The notes below the pieces were generated by a model. That model had not been told where the DNA came from and made no database searches. It saw only the letters and a list, made by a program, of their open reading frames with translations. DNA of 35,429 nt. Source: Rhodoplanes elegans (lineage in GTDB: Bacteria; Pseudomonadota; Alphaproteobacteria; Rhizobiales; Xanthobacteraceae). Of this stretch, positions 16,063 through 24,289 are shown piece by piece (position 1 is the stretch's first letter; each line of letters opens with the position of its first letter). A program made the position numbers and the translations under genes. Location: positions 1-35,429 of the forward strand of contig NZ_NHSK01000137.1 in assembly GCF_016653355.1 (NCBI RefSeq), in the 5' to 3' direction.

Positions 16063-17219
16063 GACACGTTCCCCACTACGCGCTCGCGGACGAGATCCGC
16101 GAGACGTTCGACATCCTGGTCCGGGTGGGCGGGCGTGAAGGTCAGCCGCAGCCGGGCCGTGCCGGCCGGCACGGTCGGCGGCCGGATCGCCACCACCAGG
16201 TACCCCTCCTCGGCGAGCATGCGCGAGGCGGCGAGCGCCGCCTCCGCCTCGCCGACCAGCACCGGCACGATCGGGCTCTGGGGGTCCGGAAGCCCGACGC
16301 GCCGCGTGAACAGCCGCGCCTTGGCGATCGGGGCTTCGGCGAGGCCCGGATCGGCGGCGATCAGATCGAGTGCCGCGATCGCGGCGGCGACCACGGGCGG
16401 CGGCAGCCCGGTCGAGTAGACGAGCGTGCGGGCCCGGCTCTTCATCAGCTCGACGACGGGGCGCGATGCGCACAGATAGCCGCCATAGGCGCCGATCGCC
16501 TTCGACAGTGTGCCCATCTGCAGCGGCACGTCGGCGGGCTCGTCGAACGCGTAGCTCGAGCCGCGGCCGCCCCCCAGAACACCGATGCCGTGGGCGTCGT
16601 CGGCCATCAGCCAGGCGTCGTGGGCGCGGGCGAGCCGGCCGAGCGCCGGCAGCGGCGCCAGATCGCCGTCCATCGAGAACACGCCGTCGGTGAGCAGCAG
16701 CGCGTGCCGGTGGGCCGCCCGGTGGGTGGTCAGCAGCTCGTCCGCATGGGCGACGTCGTTGTGGCGGAAGACGTGCACGGCGGCGCCGCTCATCCGGCTG
16801 CCCGCCATGATGCAGGCATGCGCCCACTCGTCGACGACGATCAGGTCGCCGCGCCCCGCCAGGGCCGGGATGACGCCCGTGTTGGTGAGATAGCCGGAGC
16901 CGAACACGCAAGCCGCCTCGGCGCCCTTCAGCCGGGCGAGGCGCTCCTCCAGCGCGCCGTAGAGCGGATGATTGCCGGTGACGAGGCGCGACGCGCCGGA
17001 GCCGATGCCGTAGCGGTCGAGCGCCTCGCGCGCCGCCGCCAGTACGGCCGGGTGATGCGAGAGGTTCAGATAGTCGTTGCAGGAGAAGGACAGGTAGCGG
17101 CGGCCGCCGCGCTCCACGACCGTGCCGGCCGCGCGGGCCGTATGGACGAGATCACGCCGCAGGCTCTGCGCCGCGAGGGCGTCCAGCTTGGCGGTGGCGA
17201 AGGCATCGAGGGAGGTCAT
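16059..17219 (-). CDS. bioF: 8-amino-7-oxononanoate synthase
   Basis: A 386-residue PLP enzyme of the alpha-oxoamine synthase family. It joins pimeloyl-ACP (or -CoA) and L-alanine to form 8-amino-7-oxononanoate. The internal-aldimine lysine is Lys240 in GTLSKAIGAYGG. DDAHGIGVLG at 207-216 holds the Asp and His that contact PLP, and the N-terminal SCNDYLNLSHHP and GSGASRLVTGNHPLYGALE are typical of BioF. The ATG at 17219 gives the usual N-terminus; no good ribosome-binding site is visible before it. It is divergent from bioA across about 205 bases, and no BioR-type operator was recognised there. bioB is not in the window. Confidence 0.95.
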   Translation of the reverse strand: MTSLDAFATAKLDALAAQSLRRDLVHTARAAGTVVERGGRRYLSFSCNDYLNLSHHPAVLAAAREALDRYGIGSGASRLVTGNHPLYGALEERLARLKGAEAACVFGSGYLTNTGVIPALAGRGDLIVVDEWAHACIMAGSRMSGAAVHVFRHNDVAHADELLTTHRAAHRHALLLTDGVFSMDGDLAPLPALGRLARAHDAWLMADDAHGIGVLGGGRGSSYAFDEPADVPLQMGTLSKAIGAYGGYLCASRPVVELMKSRARTLVYSTGLPPPVVAAAIAALDLIAADPGLAEAPIAKARLFTRRVGLPDPQSPIVPVLVGEAEAALAASRMLAEEGYLVVAIRPPTVPAGTARLRLTFTPAHPDQDVERLADLVRERVVGNVS

Positions 17220-17424
17220 CGAATCAGGGTCTCGGAAGCGAAGGCCGGACGCCGCGACGAAAGCGGGTTTCGTCTCGGATCGGGGTACGGTACTGGACCG
17301 TCGGCCGGGCCGGGTCGTCCCGCCGGCCGAACCGCAAGGGTGGCCGCCCGCGATGACAAGAGCAACCGACGATGCCGAGGGACACGCCATGCACGGCCTG
17401 CATGATGCTGTTCGCAAAGGCGAA

Positions 17425-18717
17425 ATGGGTCATGCTGGGGTCGCAGAGCCGCCATCCTGGTGGACACGCGGTCGTGATCGGGTGTGGCTTCCCTATGCAC
17501 AGATGAAAACCGCCGCGCCGCCGCTGCCGGTCGCCGCGACCCGCGGCAGCCGCATCGTGCTGGCCGACGGCCGCGAGCTGGTCGACGGCGTCGCCTCGTG
17601 GTGGACGGCCTGCCACGGTTACAATCATCCACATATTCGCATGGCGGCCGCCCGCCAGCTCGAGACGATGCCGCACGTGATGCTGGGCGGCCTTCTGCAC
17701 GAGCCGGCGGCGCGATTGGCGACGCGACTCGCCGCGCTGCTGCCCGGCGATCTCGGCCGCGTGTTCTTCTCCGACTCGGGCTCGGTCGCCGTCGAGGTCG
17801 CGATGAAGATGGCGGTCCAGTTCTGGATCAACTCCGGCGTCCGCGGCCGGACGAAATTCGTCGCCTTCCGGGGCGGCTATCACGGCGACACCACCGCCAC
17901 CATGGCGGTGTGCGACCCGGACGACGGCATGCACCGGCTGTTCAAGGGACTTCTGCCCGAGCACCTGATCACCGACCTGCCGCGCGACGAGGCGACGACC
18001 GCGGCGCTCGATCGGCTGCTCGGGGAGCGTGCCGAGGAGATCGCCGGGATTCTGGTCGAGCCGCTGGTGCAGGGCGCCGGCGGCATGCTGTTCCACGACG
18101 CCGCCGTGCTGGCGCGCCTGCGGGAGTTGGCCGACACGCACGGCACGCTGTTGATCTTCGACGAGGTGTTCACCGGCTTCGGCCGCACCGGCGCGATGTT
18201 CGCCTGCGCGCCGGCCGGGCAGGGCGGCGCTGGCGTGGTGCCGGACATCGTGACGCTGGGCAAGGCGCTGTCGGGCGGCACGCTGCCGCTGGCGGCGACG
18301 GTGGCCAGCGAGCGGGTCTTTCAGGCGTTCTGGTCGGACGATCCGATGGCGGCGCTGATGCACGGGCCGACCTTCATGGGCAACCCGCTGGCCTGCGCGG
18401 CCGCCAATGCCTCGCTCGATCTGTTCGAGCGCGAGCCGCGGCTCGATCAAGTGAAGGCGATCGAAGCGCAGATGGCTGATCAGCTCGCGTTGTGCCGCGA
18501 CCTGCCGGACATCGTCGATGTGCGGGTGCGCGGCGCGATCGGGGTGGTCGAGCTCGACTCCATCGACATTCCGGCCCTGAAGGCGCGGTTCGTCGAGGAG
18601 GGCGTCTATGTGCGACCGTTCGGAAAAATCGTCTATCTCACGCCGGCCTTCACGATCGGCGAGGACGACCTGTCCAGGCTGACCGGAGCGATCGTGAACG
18701 TGCTGGGATCGAGGTGA
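17425..18717 (+). CDS. bioA: Adenosylmethionine-8-amino-7-oxononanoate aminotransferase
   Basis: A 430-residue class III aminotransferase that uses S-adenosylmethionine to convert 8-amino-7-oxononanoate to 7,8-diaminononanoate. The N-terminal VWLPYAQMKTAAPPLPV is characteristic of BioA. Other features are LVDGVASWWTACHGYNHPHI, FSDSGSVAVEVAMKMAVQ, FIFDEV-type LIFDEVFTGFGRTG and the PLP lysine Lys280 in TLGKALSGGTLP. The frame is open far upstream, with ATGs at 17353 and 17389. The start at 17425 was chosen because AAAGG lies just before it and the length then matches known BioA. The panE-like gene overlaps its stop by one base. Confidence 0.94.
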   Translation: MGHAGVAEPPSWWTRGRDRVWLPYAQMKTAAPPLPVAATRGSRIVLADGRELVDGVASWWTACHGYNHPHIRMAAARQLETMPHVMLGGLLHEPAARLATRLAALLPGDLGRVFFSDSGSVAVEVAMKMAVQFWINSGVRGRTKFVAFRGGYHGDTTATMAVCDPDDGMHRLFKGLLPEHLITDLPRDEATTAALDRLLGERAEEIAGILVEPLVQGAGGMLFHDAAVLARLRELADTHGTLLIFDEVFTGFGRTGAMFACAPAGQGGAGVVPDIVTLGKALSGGTLPLAATVASERVFQAFWSDDPMAALMHGPTFMGNPLACAAANASLDLFEREPRLDQVKAIEAQMADQLALCRDLPDIVDVRVRGAIGVVELDSIDIPALKARFVEEGVYVRPFGKIVYLTPAFTIGEDDLSRLTGAIVNVLGSR

Positions 18718-19643
18718 TGGTGAGGGAAGAGGCGGTGCGCGTCGCCGTGATCGGCGGCGGCGCGATCGGCGGCTTGTTGAGCGCGCATCTGTGCGACGCC
18801 GGACACGACGTGACCCTGTGCGTGCGCACGCCGTTCGAGGCGCTGGTGGTCGAGCGCGGTGGCTGCGGCGACACCGTGCCGGTGCGCATCGCCACGTCGC
18901 CCGATGACGTCGCTCCGGTGCCGTGGGTGTTGGTCGCCGTGAAGTCGCAGGACACGGCGGCGGCCGGGCCCTGGCTGCGCGGGCTCGTCGGGGACGCGAC
19001 GACCGTCGTCGTGGTGCAGAACGGCATCGGCCATGCCGAGCGCGTGGCGCCCTTCGTCGGGGCCGCGACTGTGCTGCCGGCATTGATCTACTCGGGCGTC
19101 GAGCGCCTCGCACCTGGGCACATCAGGCTGCATACGGAAGGCCGCATCACGGTGCCGGAGGGCGCGCCGGGAAGCGCCTTCGCGGCGCTGATGAGGACGT
19201 CTGGGCTCGCCGTCCACCAGGAGCTGGACTTCGTCACGGCGGTGTGGCGCAAGGTGCTGACCAATGTGGCCGCCAACCCGATCACGGCGCTGACGCTGCG
19301 CCGCATCGGCATCTTCCAGGACGCCGACGTCGCGGCGTTCGGCGAGACGCTGATCGCCGAGGCCGTGGCGGTGGGGCAGGCCGAGGGAGCAAAGATCGGC
19401 GCCGCCGACGTCGCCCATACGCTGCATCTCCACAAGACCTACAATCCCGCCACCGGCACCTCGATGCTCTACGACCGCCTCGCCGGCCGGCCGATGGAGC
19501 ACGAGTTCATCACCGGCGCGGTGGTCCGCACGGCGGAGCGCCACGGCCTCGCCGTCCCGTTCAACCGGGCGATCCTGACATTGCTGCGGGCGCTGGCGGG
19601 TGGAGCTGCGGCCGAGCGCTCGACCATCGACCCGTCATCCTGA
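18717..19643 (+). CDS. Ketopantoate reductase family protein (PanE-like)
   Basis: A 308-residue NADPH-dependent reductase of the ApbA/PanE family. The family enzyme reduces 2-dehydropantoate to pantoate for coenzyme A synthesis. The Rossmann motif VIGGGAIGGLL is at about residues 9-19. The catalytic lysine is Lys179 in VWRKVLTNVAANPI, and the C-terminal domain ends with EHEFITGAVVRTAERHGLAVPFN, a good match to PanE. Paralogues of PanE with other 2-oxo acid substrates are common, so the symbol is withheld. Its ATG overlaps the bioA stop (TGATG), so it is translationally coupled to a biotin gene, linking two vitamin/cofactor pathways. A REP-like repeat lies at its 3' end. Confidence 0.9.
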   Translation: MVREEAVRVAVIGGGAIGGLLSAHLCDAGHDVTLCVRTPFEALVVERGGCGDTVPVRIATSPDDVAPVPWVLVAVKSQDTAAAGPWLRGLVGDATTVVVVQNGIGHAERVAPFVGAATVLPALIYSGVERLAPGHIRLHTEGRITVPEGAPGSAFAALMRTSGLAVHQELDFVTAVWRKVLTNVAANPITALTLRRIGIFQDADVAAFGETLIAEAVAVGQAEGAKIGAADVAHTLHLHKTYNPATGTSMLYDRLAGRPMEHEFITGAVVRTAERHGLAVPFNRAILTLLRALAGGAAAERSTIDPSS

Positions 19644-19732
19644 GGTGCTCGCGCAGCGAGCCTCGAAGGATGCGGCCGCCGCTCCGGCCGTCGCCCTTCG
19701 AGGCCCGGCTTCGCCGGGCACCTCAGGGTGAC
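19634..19732. repeat. REP-like inverted repeat (type found again at 31301)
   Basis: Two inverted copies of a unit of about 37 bases, starting GTCAYCCTGAGGTGC and ending CCTCGAAGG, lie at 19634-19670 and 19696-19732. Each contains its own small stem. A third and fourth half-unit with the same sequence lie at 31301 and 31438. The left copy overlaps the last ten bases of the panE-like gene. It sits between convergent genes and is a typical mobile REP/BIME-like element of Hyphomicrobiales. Confidence 0.85.
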
Positions 19733-19770
19733 GGTGAGACGTCGGGGCGTTCTACTCTCGTCCTCTGCCC

Positions 19771-21135
19771 TCAGAACCCCACGGCCGTGCCGTGCAGATC
19801 ATAGGCGTCGGCGCGCTCGATCTTGACCGTGGCGATCTCGCCGACGCGCAGCGGCCGGCGCGAGACGACGTGGACGCTGCCGTCGATCTCCGGCGCGTCG
19901 GCCTTGCTGCGGCCGCGCGCGATCCCGCCCTCGATCGCGTCGATGATCACCTGCTGGCGGGTGCCGATCTTGCGCTTCAGGCGGCGCGCCGAGATCGCCT
20001 GCTGGCGCTGCATGAAGCGATGCCAGCGCTCCTCCTTCACGTCGTCCGGCACGGCGGCGCCGAGATCGTTGGCCGGCGCGCCCTTCACGGGCTCGTACTT
20101 GAAGCAGCCGACGCGATCGAGCGACGCCTCGTCGAGCCAGGCGAGCAATTCCTCGAACTCCTGCTCGGTCTCGCCCGGGAAGCCGACGATGAAGGTCGAG
20201 CGCAGCGCGATGTCGGGGCACAGCTCGCGCCAGCGCGCGATGCGCTGAAGCGTCTTCTCCTGCGCGCCCGGGCGACGCATGCGCTGCAGCACCGAGGTGG
20301 CGCCGTGCTGGAACGGGATGTCGAGATAGGGCAGCACGCGCCCCTCCGCCATCAGCGGGATCACCTCGTCGACATGCGGGTAGGGGTAGACGTAGTGGAG
20401 CCGCACCCACACGCCGAACTCGCCGAGTGCGCTCGACAGATCCAGGAACTTCGCCCGCACCTCGCGGTCGCGCCAGACACTCGCGGCGTATTTCAGGTCC
20501 ACCCCGTAGGCCGAGGTGTCCTGCGAGATCACCAGCAGCTCCTTCACGCCTGCGGCGACCAGCTTCTCGGCCTCGCGGAGCACGTCGGCGGCCGGGCGCG
20601 AGACGAGGTCGCCGCGCAGCTTCGGGATGATGCAGAAGCTGCAGCGGTTGTTGCAGCCTTCGGAAATCTTCAGATACGCATAGTGGCGCGGCGTCAGCTT
20701 GATGCCCTGCGGCGGCACGAGGTCGACGAACGGCGCGTGCGCGGGCGGGGCGGCGCGGTGCACGGCCTCCATCACACTCTCGTACTGCTGCGGACCCGTC
20801 ACCGCGAGCACGTTCGGAAACCTCTCGGTGATCGCGTCGGGCTCGGCGCCCATGCAGCCGGTCACCACCACCTTGCCGTTCTCGGCCATCGCCTCGCCGA
20901 TGGCGGCGAGCGACTCCGCCTTGGCGCTGTCGAGGAACCCGCAGGTGTTGACCAGCACCAGGTCGGCGCCGGCATGCGTGCGGGTCAGCTCGTAGCCCTC
21001 GGCCCGCAGCCGCGTGATGATGCGCTCGGAATCGACCAGCGCCTTCGGGCAGCCCAGCGACACGTAGCTGACTTTTCGCACGATGCCCGGCTCTCCGGAT
21101 GGGCTATCGGGCGAGGGCAGGGCGTTGGTCGGCAT
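19771..21135 (-). CDS. rimO: Ribosomal protein uS12 methylthiotransferase
   Basis: A 454-residue radical-SAM enzyme that methylthiolates a conserved aspartate of ribosomal protein S12. The N-terminal UPF0004 domain carries the three ligands of the auxiliary iron-sulfur cluster, Cys29 in [12 protein letters not shown], Cys65 in NTCGFLD and Cys94 in TGCMG. The radical-SAM cluster is bound by Cys161, Cys165 and Cys168 in [10 protein letters not shown]. The C-terminal TRAM domain begins near [12 protein letters not shown]. The [10 protein letters not shown] sequence separates RimO from the tRNA enzyme MiaB. It lies 96 bases downstream of the YwaF-type gene on the same strand. The gene is complete. 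Confidence 0.97.
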   Translation of the reverse strand: MPTNALPSPDSPSGEPGIVRKVSYVSLGCPKALVDSERIITRLRAEGYELTRTHAGADLVLVNTCGFLDSAKAESLAAIGEAMAENGKVVVTGCMGAEPDAITERFPNVLAVTGPQQYESVMEAVHRAAPPAHAPFVDLVPPQGIKLTPRHYAYLKISEGCNNRCSFCIIPKLRGDLVSRPAADVLREAEKLVAAGVKELLVISQDTSAYGVDLKYAASVWRDREVRAKFLDLSSALGEFGVWVRLHYVYPYPHVDEVIPLMAEGRVLPYLDIPFQHGATSVLQRMRRPGAQEKTLQRIARWRELCPDIALRSTFIVGFPGETEQEFEELLAWLDEASLDRVGCFKYEPVKGAPANDLGAAVPDDVKEERWHRFMQRQQAISARRLKRKIGTRQQVIIDAIEGGIARGRSKADAPEIDGSVHVVSRRPLRVGEIATVKIERADAYDLHGTAVGF

Positions 21136-21231
21136 CGGAGCGGGGGCCTTCGGGTTGCGGAAGGGCCGCTTCCTAGAGCAACGGGCGGCGCTTGGGAAGC
21201 CGGGGGCCGCCGCGGCCCGGTCACCCGCCCG

Positions 21232-22002
21232 TCACGCCGCCTCCGGCTCCACTGCGGTGTCGGCGGCGCGCCCGAAAAAACGCCAGGGCAGGAACACCAG
21301 CAGGAAGCCGAGGCCGGCCAGCGCCGTCATCACCAGCACGCGGCCCGGCCACGGCCCGAGCATGGCGACGAAAGGTGGGATCAGCTTGGTGTCAGCCGGG
21401 TCGCCCACATAGGCGTAGTTGGAGCCGAGTGCGATGTTGAGCACGAACACGGCGCCGACATAGCCGATCGTGAACACGGCGGCGCGGCGGAAGTCGCTCC
21501 AGTCGGGCCGGAAGCCGAGCACCACGATGTCGTAGATGGCGTAGCCGAAGATGATGGTGTGGGCGATCCAGAAGCACCAGAACAGCGGCGAGGCAGGGCC
21601 CTGGACGAGGGTCGGCTGGATGAACGCCTGGGTGGTCAGCGCGAAGGCCCAGAAATAGAGCGTCGCCCGCAGGAATCGCTTCTGCGAGATCAGCGCGAGC
21701 GGGGCGATCACGCCGCCGACGTCGCAGATGTGCAGCGGCAGGCCCGAGACGATGTCGATGCCGCTCCAGTTCCAGGCGATGTTGTAGATGCCCCAGACCA
21801 CGAAGGCGAACGCGGCGAGCCCGGCGCGCAGGCGCATCTCGGCCGGTTCCGTGAGCCGTCGCGCGACCAGCACCAGGATCGCGATCGCCGCGAAGCAGCC
21901 CAGCACCGAGACGAGATGCAGGGTGCCGAACGGCGTGAACGTCTCCCACGAGATCCTGTCCCACGAGAACGTGTCGAGCGATCCGGTGGCGTTGGCCGGC
22001 AT
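21232..22002 (-). CDS. YwaF/TIGR02206 family integral membrane protein
   Basis: A 256-residue protein with about seven membrane segments, matching TIGR02206 (YwaF-like), the bacterial group related to eukaryotic TMEM164. The hallmarks are FTPFGTLHLVSVLG near the N-terminus, GLPLHICDVGGVIAPLAL in the middle, HTIIFGYAIYDI, and GSNYAYVGDPADTKLIPPF with a following amphipathic loop. The function of bacterial members is not established; an acyl-transfer or lipid role is only suggested by the distant TMEM164 link. The ATG at 22002 gives the expected N-terminus. It precedes rimO on the same strand and may share its transcript. Confidence 0.9.
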   Translation of the reverse strand: MPANATGSLDTFSWDRISWETFTPFGTLHLVSVLGCFAAIAILVLVARRLTEPAEMRLRAGLAAFAFVVWGIYNIAWNWSGIDIVSGLPLHICDVGGVIAPLALISQKRFLRATLYFWAFALTTQAFIQPTLVQGPASPLFWCFWIAHTIIFGYAIYDIVVLGFRPDWSDFRRAAVFTIGYVGAVFVLNIALGSNYAYVGDPADTKLIPPFVAMLGPWPGRVLVMTALAGLGFLLVFLPWRFFGRAADTAVEPEAA

Positions 22003-22182
22003 GGGTTCCCTCCCGCGACGGGGCCGGCGAGTCGCCAGCCCTCACCGAATTGTGCGGTCCGCAGATTGCACGAATAAGGCAGCATTCGCCGCGCCGTGAA
22101 CGGCCGTCCGCAGGCTTGGACGCGCCGCGACGATTTCCCGGCCGCCGGCGTGAACCCTCCGCCCGGCCGGGCGCACCGAGGA

Positions 22183-22246
22183 CCGAACGGGGATCCGTTC
22201 GGGGGGCGCAACGCCTGCAGGCGACGGCTCTCGCCGTCCGAGGAGG
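22183..22246 (+). promoter_or_regulatory. Hairpin-rich leader of the Met/Gly-rich protein gene
   Basis: Three stems follow one another before the start codon. The first has perfect 8-base arms (22183-22190 with 22195-22202, 4-base loop). The second is a 12-base perfect palindrome at 22212-22223. The third has 6-base arms (22223-22228 with 22233-22238, 4-base loop). An ideal AGGAGG site follows at 22241-22246, seven bases before the ATG. It may be a structured 5' leader or contain an operator. Confidence 0.5.
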
Positions 22247-22253
22247 ACTTCGC

Positions 22254-22727
22254 ATGCGTGACCATTCGACGGGTGGTGCTTCGGGTCGTCGCCTCGCGAA
22301 CCGGCTGGGCGCGCTGCGCGCGGCCGGGCTTTCGGGGGCGGCCGCGGCCGCGCTCCTGGTGGTCGCCGCGCCGGCGCCGGCCAACGCCCAGATGATGGGC
22401 TTCGGCGGCATGGGCGGCGGCGGCTTCGGCGGCGAGCAGATGGCGAGCCAGATGGCGCCCATGTTGGAGATGATGAAGCAGCGCATGGGCAAGAAGCGCT
22501 ACGCCCAGCTCATGCAGACCTTCGGCCCGATGATGGCCAACATGATGGATGGCGAGGGTGGCGGCGGCTTCGGAGGGGGCGGCTTCTCCTCGGCCGGGTT
22601 CGGCGGCATGGGGGGAATGGGCGGCATGGACATGGGCGCCATGATGGGCATGGTCAGCGCCATGGACTGGCGCTCCATGCAGGGCCTCATGGGCTCGCCC
22701 CGCAAGAGCCGGAGAAGCCGCCGGTAG
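22254..22727 (+). CDS. Secreted Met- and Gly-rich protein of unknown function
   Basis: A 157-residue protein that I do not recognise. A basic start and a long Ala/Leu/Val stretch (about 21-46) ending ANAQ look like a Sec signal peptide. The mature part, about 111 residues, contains 24 methionines and many glycines, in patterns such as GFGGMGGGGFGG and GGMGGMGGMDMG. Between two Gly/Met blocks lies a helix-like segment (about 61-98) with MEMMKQRMGKKRYAQLM. The last ten residues are Arg/Lys/Ser-rich. Met-rich periplasmic segments often bind Cu(I) or Ag(I), so metal binding is a reasonable guess; a structural or surface role is equally possible. The start is well fixed by AGGAGG seven bases upstream. 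Confidence 0.8.
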   Translation: MRDHSTGGASGRRLANRLGALRAAGLSGAAAAALLVVAAPAPANAQMMGFGGMGGGGFGGEQMASQMAPMLEMMKQRMGKKRYAQLMQTFGPMMANMMDGEGGGGFGGGGFSSAGFGGMGGMGGMDMGAMMGMVSAMDWRSMQGLMGSPRKSRRSRR

Positions 22728-22805
22728 GACCATCCGCCGCCGGGCTTGCCGGCCGTGCCGGAACCCGTCATGTCCCCGGTCTCGTGAACGACACGGGAGC
22801 GGGGC

Positions 22806-23711
22806 ATGGCACGGCACGAATTGGCGGAGCAGGGCGTGGCGTCGGCGGACAACCGGGATCTTCTCGGCAAGACGATCGTGATCACCGGCGCGACCGGCGG
22901 GATCGGGCTCGAGACCGCGATCGCGCTGGCGCGGCGGGGCGCCGGGCTCGTCCTGGTCGGCCGTGAGCGGACGCGCGGCGACGCCGCGCTGGCGCGCCTG
23001 CGCCGCGAGGCGCCGGGTGCGATCGCCGAGGCCGACTATGCCGACCTGGCGTCCATCGCCGAGGTGAAGGCACTCGCCGCCCGGTTGTCGGGGCTGCCGC
23101 GCATCGACGTCCTCCTGAACAATGCCGGTGGCATGTTCGCCCGCCGCGAGGTGACGGCCGAGGGGCTCGAGCGCACCTTCGCCCTCAACCACATGGCCTA
23201 TGTGGTGCTGACCCTCGGCCTGATCGACACGCTTCGCCGCTCCGGCCCGGCCCGGATCGTCAACGTCGCCTCCGAGGCCCACAAGGGCGTGACGCTCGAC
23301 TTCGGCGATCTGCAAGGGGAGCGCGGCTTTTCCGGCTGGCCGGCCTACCGGCGCTCCAAGCTCGCCAACATCCTGTTCACCCGCGAGCTGGCGCGGCGGC
23401 TCGCCGACAAAGGCATGACCAGCGTCACGGCGAACTGCCTGCACCCCGGATTCGTCGCGACACGCATCGGCGACAACAACAGCGGCCTCTGGGGCATCGG
23501 CATCCGGTTCGCCAAGCTGTTCGCCTTGTCGCTCGAGCAGGGTGCGAAGAACTCGATCCATGTCACCACTGCACCTGAGTTTTCGACGACGAGTGGTGCC
23601 TACGTCGTGCGCGGCCGGATCACCGATCCCTCGGCCGCCGCCCTGGACGACGCGGCGGCGCGCCGCCTGTGGGACGCGAGCCTCGCAATCGCCGGCCTCA
23701 CAGGGTTGTGA
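22806..23711 (+). CDS. SDR family oxidoreductase (retinol-dehydrogenase-like)
   Basis: A 301-residue short-chain dehydrogenase/reductase. The nucleotide motif TGATGGIG is at residues 27-34, the stabilising NNAGG follows near 107-112, the catalytic serine lies in NVASEAH, and the YxxxK pair is Tyr181 and Lys185. The arrangement, the LNHMAYVVLT segment and the CLHPGFVATRI motif after the active site are typical of the group annotated as retinol dehydrogenase or WW-domain oxidoreductase-like, acting on alcohols or ketones of unknown identity. It starts 78 bases after the Met/Gly-rich gene on the same strand. A loose hairpin with CCGGCC arms (23721-23726 with 23732-23737) follows the stop. Confidence 0.92.
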   Translation: MARHELAEQGVASADNRDLLGKTIVITGATGGIGLETAIALARRGAGLVLVGRERTRGDAALARLRREAPGAIAEADYADLASIAEVKALAARLSGLPRIDVLLNNAGGMFARREVTAEGLERTFALNHMAYVVLTLGLIDTLRRSGPARIVNVASEAHKGVTLDFGDLQGERGFSGWPAYRRSKLANILFTRELARRLADKGMTSVTANCLHPGFVATRIGDNNSGLWGIGIRFAKLFALSLEQGAKNSIHVTTAPEFSTTSGAYVVRGRITDPSAAALDDAAARRLWDASLAIAGLTGL

Positions 23712-23737
23712 CCGGCCGATCCGGCCATCCGGGCCGG

Positions 23738-23773
23738 AATGGTTAATTTCGACCCGCGATCGCGGGAACCATT
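23738..23773. repeat. Nested inverted repeat between SDR and small secreted protein genes
   Basis: A perfect 14-base palindrome (23753-23766, CCCGCGATCGCGGG) is enclosed by 7-base inverted arms AATGGTT at 23738-23744 and AACCATT at 23767-23773. The left side has an 8-base bulge. It lies about 135 bases before the start of the small secreted protein and could be an operator or a transcript end. Confidence 0.5.
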
Positions 23774-23908
23774 GCTGAACCTTGTCGTTAGCTCGTCCGA
23801 CGGAACGGGGGAACGATCGGTGGAATGCAACGAGCTTTTCACTGATTTCGCGCATGGTCGCGCACCCGATCTCGCGCACCGGATCGTTTCGAGGGGAGAC
23901 ATCGACAC

Positions 23909-24289
23909 ATGACGACTGCTTTCGTTCGTTGCGCCGTGGCGGCGCTCGCGGCTGGGTCCATCGGCGCCGTTCTGGCGACCCCGGTTCCGGCCAACGCGAG
24001 GACCGGCTTCGACGGGGTGTGGAGCGTGGTGGTGGTGACGGAGCAGGGCGACTGCGACCGCGCCTACCGGTATCCGATCCGCATCAACGACGACGGCAGC
24101 CTGATCAACGCGGGCAGCACGTCGTTCGACATCTCAGGCAAGGTCGCCCGCGACGGCAAGCTGGTGGTCCGGCTGAGCTACGCCGGCAAGAGCGCGACCG
24201 GCCAGGGCCGCCTCTCGGGCGAGGCCGGCACCGGCAAGTGGTCGGGCGGCGCCTGCGCCGGCACCTGGACGGCCGAGCGTCGGGGCTAG
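23909..24289 (+). CDS. Small secreted protein, uncharacterised
   Basis: A 126-residue protein with a clear signal peptide (about 1-30, cut after PANA). The mature part of about 95 residues looks like an all-beta domain: FDGVWSVVVVTEQGDCDRAYRYPIRI, then SGKVARDGKLVVRLSY, SATGQGRLSG and GTGKWSGGACAGTWTAERRG. Two cysteines, in GDCDRAYRY and GGACAGTW, could form a disulfide. Similar small secreted proteins of unknown function are common in Hyphomicrobiales; no activity is known to me. A GAGGGGAG stretch lies about ten bases before the ATG. Confidence 0.85.
   Translation: MTTAFVRCAVAALAAGSIGAVLATPVPANARTGFDGVWSVVVVTEQGDCDRAYRYPIRINDDGSLINAGSTSFDISGKVARDGKLVVRLSYAGKSATGQGRLSGEAGTGKWSGGACAGTWTAERRG

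Noticed and set aside
14074-16419. A plus-strand open frame of about 780 codons
   Set aside because: It lies opposite the ABC membrane protein, bioD and bioF and shows the biased composition of an antisense shadow.
17122-17424. A longer N-terminus for BioA
   Set aside because: The extra hundred residues overlap bioF on the other strand and have no counterpart in the family; the start at 17425 gives the normal length.
17220-17424. BioR operator between bioF and bioA
   Set aside because: I looked for the TTATCTATAA-type palindrome and found no acceptable match.
19792-22077. A plus-strand open frame of about 760 codons
   Set aside because: It is antisense to rimO and the YwaF-type gene, both of which have intact family motifs.
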